DNA of 64,000 nt from Mercenaria mercenaria. Lineage: Eukaryota; Mollusca; Bivalvia; Venerida; Veneridae. Shown in pieces: positions 57,581-64,000 of this stretch (the first letter of the stretch is position 1; each line of letters begins with the position of its first letter). The notes beneath the pieces were generated by a model. That model worked only from the letters and a program-made list of their open reading frames with translations, did not search any database and was not told the DNA's origin. The DNA lies in the NCBI RefSeq assembly GCF_021730395.1, contig NC_069364.1:85455972-85519971 (forward strand), given 5' to 3'. The position numbers and the translations under genes were made by a program.

Positions 57581-59250
57581 TTACTTAAGACATAATACAA
57601 AGCTCCATTACTTTCTTTTTCGCCAACAAATTGCGATGTATTGAAATTGCAGTTTTCCCAAAGTTGTTGTGGAGAGGCTACTTTGGACAGAAGGACATGA
57701 GCTATCTTGAGGTCATTGATAACGTAAATTTAGTAGATCCTATCGAATATTTCCCAAAGTCATTTTCTTTGTATCAATCTCATTGTATATTCAATATTAA
57801 TAATAGTTAATCCAATCCATTTACCGCTGTATGCATATCAGGCTAGAACAACAAACAGGGAATTACGGCCAATCGGCTTGTTATTATTATACCTCATAGT
57901 AGACTCAAGAACGGAAACTGTAATATTTATCGTCTGCTATTTAGATCATTTGTTAGTAAAATCATAAACATTAGGTGTCTTGATTCTTGGGCCCAAAAAC
58001 CCTTTTTTTAAATGTAAATCCATTGGAGAAAATTTGACAACTTAACTTGTAAACGCTCGATGACTGTTTCGCGGATTTTATACATCGGACGGCTGTCAAA
58101 TTTCTCTCCAATCAGGATTCGAACCTAAAACATCTGAGTCTGGCGCTCTACCCTGCACCACTATGCTTTAAGAAAGAACTCAATCGTGCTCGTGATATCC
58201 ACATATGCTACGCACACTGCACTTAAAGAAATGATGAGTATTTAAGATATGGACAGTAAATCACTATGTATCTGTGAGATCGAGGACAATTTAACCAGAT
58301 ATAAATCATCAGTTTTTCAAGCTCTCAACTAACAATGCGAACATGCATGCCCGTCGGCATTTTTCTCTCTCTTTCCTAAAATATACTGCGACAAGTCGCA
58401 ATTGTATTTCAGCGGCTAAATTTACACAGCCATATGGCTTTATTTTAGTTTGTTTCTTATCAACAACATCGTGTGGAAATTTTATAAACAGTGCATTTTG
58501 TATTTGTAAATGCGTTTTTTTTATGTAGAGTTTGACCCATCAACTTAACAAAGTTTTTTTTCCACCCCTGCAGAAACCTTTTCAAAAACTAAATAAAACC
58601 AATTTTATCAAATGTATTCAGGGCTTGCTGGTTCTATCAGAGATGATTTTTCTACAGAAACCTGTGACGCTGACGTTTCAAAAATGACTTGAAGTAATCC
58701 GTAACATTTCCTTAGACTCAAGCGACCAAATAAATCTATGTACTAATGAAGTAGTCTCTATATAAATAGTCTACATTGTATACTTTCGTTTGACATAGCT
58801 CTACTTCGCCATTTATAACTGACTAGTCATAGCGATCAGTTATATCTCTCGCGAGTTTAGCATGCCTACTTAATAACAAAAAAAAATACCTGGCTGCACA
58901 TATAGGTTAAAAAGTCATTACGATCTTGGCATTTAATCTAAATCTTACTTGATAGTATCGGATTATAACTCGTTTACTAAAAATAACTATTAGCTGTCAC
59001 ATTTTACTTCTTGGTCTACTTATGTCAATTACAGGTGTTTAAGTAAGTGTATCTTCTACTTTAGTTCTGTCTGTTGTCTGGATAATAAAAGCGACGTAAA
59101 AAGTGACATAATAAAACTGTATCTATATATATAAATGCAATGAATGTCTGTTATTTATTGCGTAAGTAATATCGGCTTCTTTTCAGACATCTGAATTAGA
59201 CAGGGAAGTTTGCAAAGAGAACATACTAAGTGACAAGACTGATACTGTCC
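57581..59250. other. Upstream region of copy C
   Basis: Holds the tRNA-related fragment at 58100 and, at 58895-59060, DNA shared with copy A upstream. A stretch near 57650-57960 has broken frames that could be an old element, but no family was recognised. Confidence 0.4.
58100..58167 (-). mobile_element. tRNA-related fragment (SINE head or tRNA pseudogene)
   Basis: The minus strand has TAGTGGTGCAGGGTAGAGCGC (box-A-like; read to 20 bases) and GGTTCGAATCC (box B) about 40 bp apart. The acceptor arms do not pair and no anticodon stem is clear, so this is not called as a tRNA gene. Confidence 0.4.
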
Positions 59251-59290
59251 TGTCTAAATTTGTTGCAGCTATTTTTAGGATATTATAAAA

Positions 59291-59324
59291 AATGGCATAG
59301 ATTGGTGAAGATGGTTTCTTAGTT
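59291..59324 (+). promoter_or_regulatory. Conserved 5' block of copy C
   Basis: Reads aatggcatag / attggtgaagatggtttc, about 50 bp before the copy C ATG. It is homologous to the blocks before copies A and M. Confidence 0.42.
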
Positions 59325-59371
59325 CAAATCGGACTTTAATCTGAAAACGAGAAGAAAAGTGTTCGGGAAAT

Positions 59372-59409
59372 ATGGAGTTTCTTCAAAGTGGAGTGCGCAC
59401 TCTCAAAAG
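59372..59409 (+). CDS. PRR5L: Copy C: first coding exon of a third PRR5-like gene (rest beyond the window)
   Basis: Encodes MEFLQSGVRTLK and ends AG|GTAAGT, one residue different from copy A. The conserved 5' block lies upstream at 59291. Intron 1 DNA downstream (about 61.2 and 62.5-63.7 kb) matches intron 1 of copies A and B, and flanking DNA about 3 kb upstream (55.77-56.17 kb) matches that of copy A. Intron 1 exceeds 4.5 kb, so exon 2 should lie just past the right edge. No sign of decay in the visible part. Confidence 0.7.
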
Positions 59410-62149
59410 GTAAGTCTGGCGCTTAATTTATTTATTTTTTTGCACTATTCTGACGCAAAACTTGAATTATACAGCACATTTCAAGCGTTAACCTTTACAT
59501 TTGAAATATGTTTTTTTTCAATTCGTCTTGAAGTTTTATATGATATCATGTGATTAGTACGCTTTACTTAGTCCTCATTCGCAATGACTACGGCTGCTAC
59601 TTTCGTCACTAATTATGCACAGTGAAAATTACAACATTAAATATAACTAATGTCATCGTGGTCATGATCACTGTAATTAACTAGAGTACTTGTATTTGCA
59701 AGGCAATTTTCATTCATATCAGTACCTGTTCCAATGCATATAACACATATTTTTGTATAAATAACTATGTAATATATTGCTATACCGGATGACATAAAGG
59801 ATATGTAACTGATGTCACGGCAGACAGTTGCCTGTCCAATGTCATCCATATAATAAATCACCTCTGTATGATCTAAATATTACGAAAATGACAGCTAGTC
59901 TTCACTAATATGAAGCGGATCAATATCTATACGATTTTTTTTTATTTAAGTGAACTCATTTTTCGATTATTTTCCGTTGAAATATCTATGTGTGTCATAT
60001 TGGATTGTGTCTTATTTCTGGAATTTGATAGCTTCCATCCCGGCATATGGAGATAAGCGAACATTATAAAAGTTATTACTCGATTTTCTTCTTCCAATTA
60101 TTTGGATAATCTAGAGACAATATTTTCTGTGGGACAATTTCAGTATATTGCAGTTGAGCATATCAATAAAATAAGTAAGAAGATCCTTGCAACAGACTCG
60201 GTTCTTTCCCATATAAAACACTGTATGCTACGTAAAAGAAGTTTCCTCTGAGGTATAGCTCTTATGTGACCTGACTTTGTATCCAGCACCAGACATGTTT
60301 CCTGCAAGATATATATATGGACCTGGTAAACTACCCCAATTAAAGATCTGACATTGCATCCTTTTACAGCGGTCTTTGTTGCTAGAAGTTGACTTTATCA
60401 AGAATGGTTAAGTTTGAAACATACTCTAGTTTAAATATGTAAATAACATTTCTGTGAATCTAAACAAATACTGCAATGGGTTATAAATAAGAACATACGT
60501 ATCAATTTATTCGGGAGGATCGATTAATTTCGATAAAAGCCGCAAAAACATATATACCATAGAGAGAGATATTAGATTGAAATGAAGTTAAAAACGTTAT
60601 TAAAGGTAAGAAATTGAGAAATAAATACAAAACATATTGAAAAAAGGGAAAGCATAGTGTCCAACTGTAAAAGGGTTGAAAACCTGAAAATACGCGGCGT
60701 GTTTCTACCACTTATGTTCTTTCAATAGTTCTGCTAAAATTATGAAACATATTTTAATAGTTTATTTCACTATTCTTAACCTGAATTGCACCATGATATG
60801 AATGTAAATTACTACTTTCGTATTTGAATTCAACAACCGTATCATAAAAGTGTATTGAAAATTATTATCATTCATTAATTTTAATATCAGAAAACAGGAA
60901 ACCTTTACAATAAAACTTTTATGTGTAAATACGTGTAATTAGATATGCATCTTCACTTCTCAAATGGATTTGTTACAGTAAGGCAACTTCTATCATTCTA
61001 AATTACCTCTCTTTTAAGCTGAACTCATATGGAACCAGCACTAGGGTGATTAAAGTTTCTTTATTTTCAATGTCTGAAATTCTCCAGTTACCTTTCATAT
61101 CGTGGGAATACTGAATTAGCGGAGATGTCCCGCTATTTCTTTAAATAAAGCATATTTTCGTCTTTGTAGCGCAAAATATGCTGTTATACACCTATCTCTA
61201 GTCAGCAGAGAATTTCAAAATATAACAAATGCATTACATGTCATCCTTCAAGGTCATGTCGGTATGTTGTTTTGTACATTAACATCAAAACATACAACGA
61301 GCAAGATGTATATTGTTTTTACACTTGTGTTTCATAAATAGTTTTCTAATATTTTTCCTTGTTCTGTCAACGGCTGACGGTATGCAAGTAGAGTCGTTGC
61401 TGTGTGACAACTGGTACTTATCTTCTCTGTCTCACTTTTTCAAAAAAAAAATTAAAAAAAAAAACCAAGATATTTCTTTTTAGCATCAAGGTCATGTAAA
61501 TGGATACTTTGCACTAACAAAGTTGGTATGTAACTACGTACGGTGGGACCAATAAAAGAATAAAAATCGATGAGTATAATTTTGGTCTTGTGATAAAATT
61601 TGATAAAATGTTTCGCTTTTTTTGTTCGATCTCGTCATAATTATTTTTAAATTCTTACAAAATTTATTTTGAAAGAGTAACATTCTGAACAATGAGTTTA
61701 ATACTCCATCCGTACAAGTTTCCAAAGAGACGACATAGGAAAAGATGTAATGAATTGATTTTCTTTAAAAACATATTGGCTGCATGAGAAGAGGTTCGAA
61801 GAACAAGGCGACAGCATTGTTTTAACGCCGACTGTTGCCCATATCTGTATCAGAAGTCTCGAAGTTTCACTTTTGTTGTGACTTTATCAGCACACTGTTA
61901 CCGTTATAGCATGACAGTAAATGTTACAACTAAGTTGTCATCTTTTAAGAAACATAATTATGTATACCATGTTTTAGCCGCAGTAAAAATTTGTTCAGGA
62001 GTTTTGCCATCAGCTTCTTCATTATGTTCTTGCTCAATACGACCACTTCGGTACGCTAGAAACAAATGGGTGAGACTATACTTTTTAACTGCATTTCTGA
62101 AGAAGTTCATCTAAATAAACTACTGGTAATGCAAATGTTTAACAAACTT

Positions 62150-62220
62150 ATTTTGATAAATATACTTAGCCTAAGATAAGACAGTATGTCTTATCTTAGG
62201 CTAAGTATATTTATCAAAAT
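62150..62220. repeat. Perfect 71-bp palindrome with 3-nt loop
   Basis: Arms 62150-62183 and 62187-62220 pair at all 34 positions, around GTA. Lies in intron 1 of copy C. Overlaps the start of the adjoining 41-bp duplication. Confidence 0.93.
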
Positions 62221-62291
62221 AATTTATACTTGATATAAGATAACTCTATATTTATCAAAATAATTTATACTTGATATAAGATAACTCTATA
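62210..62291 (+). repeat. Perfect 41-bp tandem duplication
   Basis: Two identical units (62210-62250, 62251-62291). The first shares its opening bases with the right arm of the palindrome at 62150. Confidence 0.92.
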
Positions 62292-62629
62292 TTGTATTGG
62301 TTGGACAACCAGGATAAGAAAAATACATCCAATAAAACCATAACTTGTATATAGGGCCAAGTGAGCACAAGTAAGTGTAAATAATACGATTTTTCAAATT
62401 CGTTGCTTGATCAAAATCTGTTTATCCACCTTTTAGACCTTAAATGTTACAGTTATCAACTTTTCTCTTCTGGTGTTGTTTATTTAAGATAAAAATCTCT
62501 TAACAAGTAAATAAACAAATATAAAACCACAGGGATTTGTGAGATTGTAAAAAAAACACACACACAGTCTTTAGCAACAAAAATAACAACACCGTTAACC
62601 CTTAGTCATGCAGGACACGATTGATTATG

Positions 62630-62822
62630 CCCTTGCGACCAGTGCAGATCATGATCAGCCTGCACATCCGTGCAGTCTGATCATGACCTGTACTGATCGC
62701 CATTATGTCAGTATCTTTTTGGTATGCATCCCTTTTAACAAGTAAAGGCCCTGTTCAAATTGAAAGATGGACAAGTTCGTTATAGAAATTTAGCAGGGTA
62801 AGGATTAACAACAAGGACAATG
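62630..62822. mobile_element. Related foldback, second family, copy 2
   Basis: Contains 'cttgcgaccagtgcagatca', paired arms 'cagcctgcacatccgtgcag', and the tail 'agaaatttagcagggtaagg'. It lies in intron 1 of copy C. Confidence 0.62.
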
Positions 62823-64000
62823 AGAACAACGATAATAAATAAAACAGAAAGAGTTCTGCTATAGTAACATTTAATGATAATAATTATGATGATGATGATT
62901 GCTATGGGAATCTTAATATCAAGAGTCTGTATCACGACCCTGTGAGGAAAATATGTTGATAATTTACTTTAATCACTGAACAAATCCGAAAAACAATGGA
63001 GTGGTGTACTTAGATATCAACGAACTTACAAACATTGACTTTTAAGAATTAACATTACATTAATTGCGGACTTTACGGATTCAGAAGATTAACATTATAG
63101 TGTTTCCGACGCGATGCAGCAATCGTATGTATACATTTCATGTACTATTTATTTTGCTAGATATGTACACACATTTTTTTCTGTTTGGATGTACAATTGA
63201 TCTGAATTTTTTGGCGATCATTTCAATTTATTTAACACAGAGTAATGGGACTTAATTATTACTTTCTCCGGCACTTAAATTGTGTAAATTTGATGGAAAG
63301 CCATGTAAAAACTAGCTGATATTTCATCGTTTTTCAACTTAAAAGGACAGTTAGACAGATCTTGCTGATGAAAGGTTAATCCCAAAATCATCTTCAGTCT
63401 GTTTTCCCGCTGAAACTTGGGGAGCTGCCGGTCATTCATAAATCTGGGAAATCGTGAGAAGTAGTGGCCTCCATATGAATATAATATCAAACAGTTTTCT
63501 CATAGTTCTGATTCTAAGCTTGTTATATATTGTGCTGCAACTTCAGAGAAAATAGTGGAAGCTGCAAATGACATATTACTGTAAGTAATTTGTTTCCTTA
63601 ACGAAACGTCTTTGCCCATTCAGCTCTAACAAATCTTTCTTTTGTCTGTATACTTTCCGGTCTAAGGATCGATTTCAACATAAGGAATTACGAAAAGACT
63701 ACTTAAATAATTTCTCAGTAGTCAAAGTTCTGACAACATATTAAGGCTTGCCTTATATTATCTTGTTGTTATATCTCAGCTTGAGAGCTAACATTGATTT
63801 CAAAGTAATATTTCCTATACTGGCATATCATAACAGTATGTCTTTGATGACGTACTGCATATAAATGATCCCTTCCGATTATTGTATTAACTGAATAATG
63901 CAATTTAACGTCTGGAATAAAATATTCAGTGGTTCTAAAATTTAAGCCTGAAACGTGTGTAATTGTAAAAGTAATAATATTTCACCTTTACCTATTTATA

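Noticed and set aside
57054-57588. Frames of 100-145 codons with repeated short peptides
   Set aside because: They are the expanded 21-bp interior of the GGTGTTCC foldback, open in several frames on both strands.
1-64000. LTR retroelements, Polintons or other virus-like elements
   Set aside because: No paired LTRs, integrase, protease, capsid or envelope signature was seen. The reverse transcriptases here are of the non-LTR (LINE) type.

Overview
This is animal nuclear DNA: AT-rich and intron-rich, with short exons that have clear GT/AG junctions, and dense in young foldback elements, tandem-repeat elements, SINEs and dead LINEs. The repeat families, including TIR elements with tandem cores containing 'gtgaccttgacctt' and a CACGGCTC foldback, look like those of marine bivalve molluscs. 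A venerid clam such as Mercenaria is my best guess, but that is an inference from memory and was not searched.

The one host gene family I can support is PRR5/PRR5-like (Protor), the HbrB-domain subunit that binds Rictor in mTORC2. The window holds a cluster of copies. Copy A (plus strand, coding 21066-30375) is complete: nine exons, 318 codons, no stops. Copy B (plus strand, 37779-48262) has exons 2 to 9 with the same boundaries and phases and an open frame, but its first coding exon is not where it should be. Copy C shows only its first coding exon (59372-59409), and the rest would lie beyond the right edge. Copy M is a first coding exon on the minus strand (8970-8933), head-to-head with copy A, with no later exons recognised to its left. 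Flanking and intronic DNA is also shared between copies, so they arose by segmental duplication rather than retrocopying.

Layout. 1-7100: no gene seen; diverged repeats, a GC-rich block with a 115-bp tandem duplication, and a TACG-rich TIR element. 7100-9320: copy M first exon and intron 1, inverted relative to 20680-22960. 9320-20680: spacer with a tRNA-derived SINE, a degraded LINE and foldbacks. 20680-31300: copy A with its 3' tail. 31300-33000: AT-rich DNA and a 62-bp satellite. 33000-49550: copy B, whose introns carry a LINE fragment, two TIR/tandem-repeat elements, a CACGGCTC foldback and a 1.12-kb hAT-like foldback. 49550-55100: a diverged palindrome, a TIR element and a 2.8-kb dead LINE. 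55100-64000: the 5' flank, first exon and intron 1 of copy C, with an expanded foldback at 57045 and a perfect 71-bp palindrome at 62150.

In copies A and B the last coding exon runs directly into a minisatellite of about 74 bp that appears to be built from that exon's own end, stop codon included. No RNA gene, CRISPR array, LTR element or other virus-like element was recognised.
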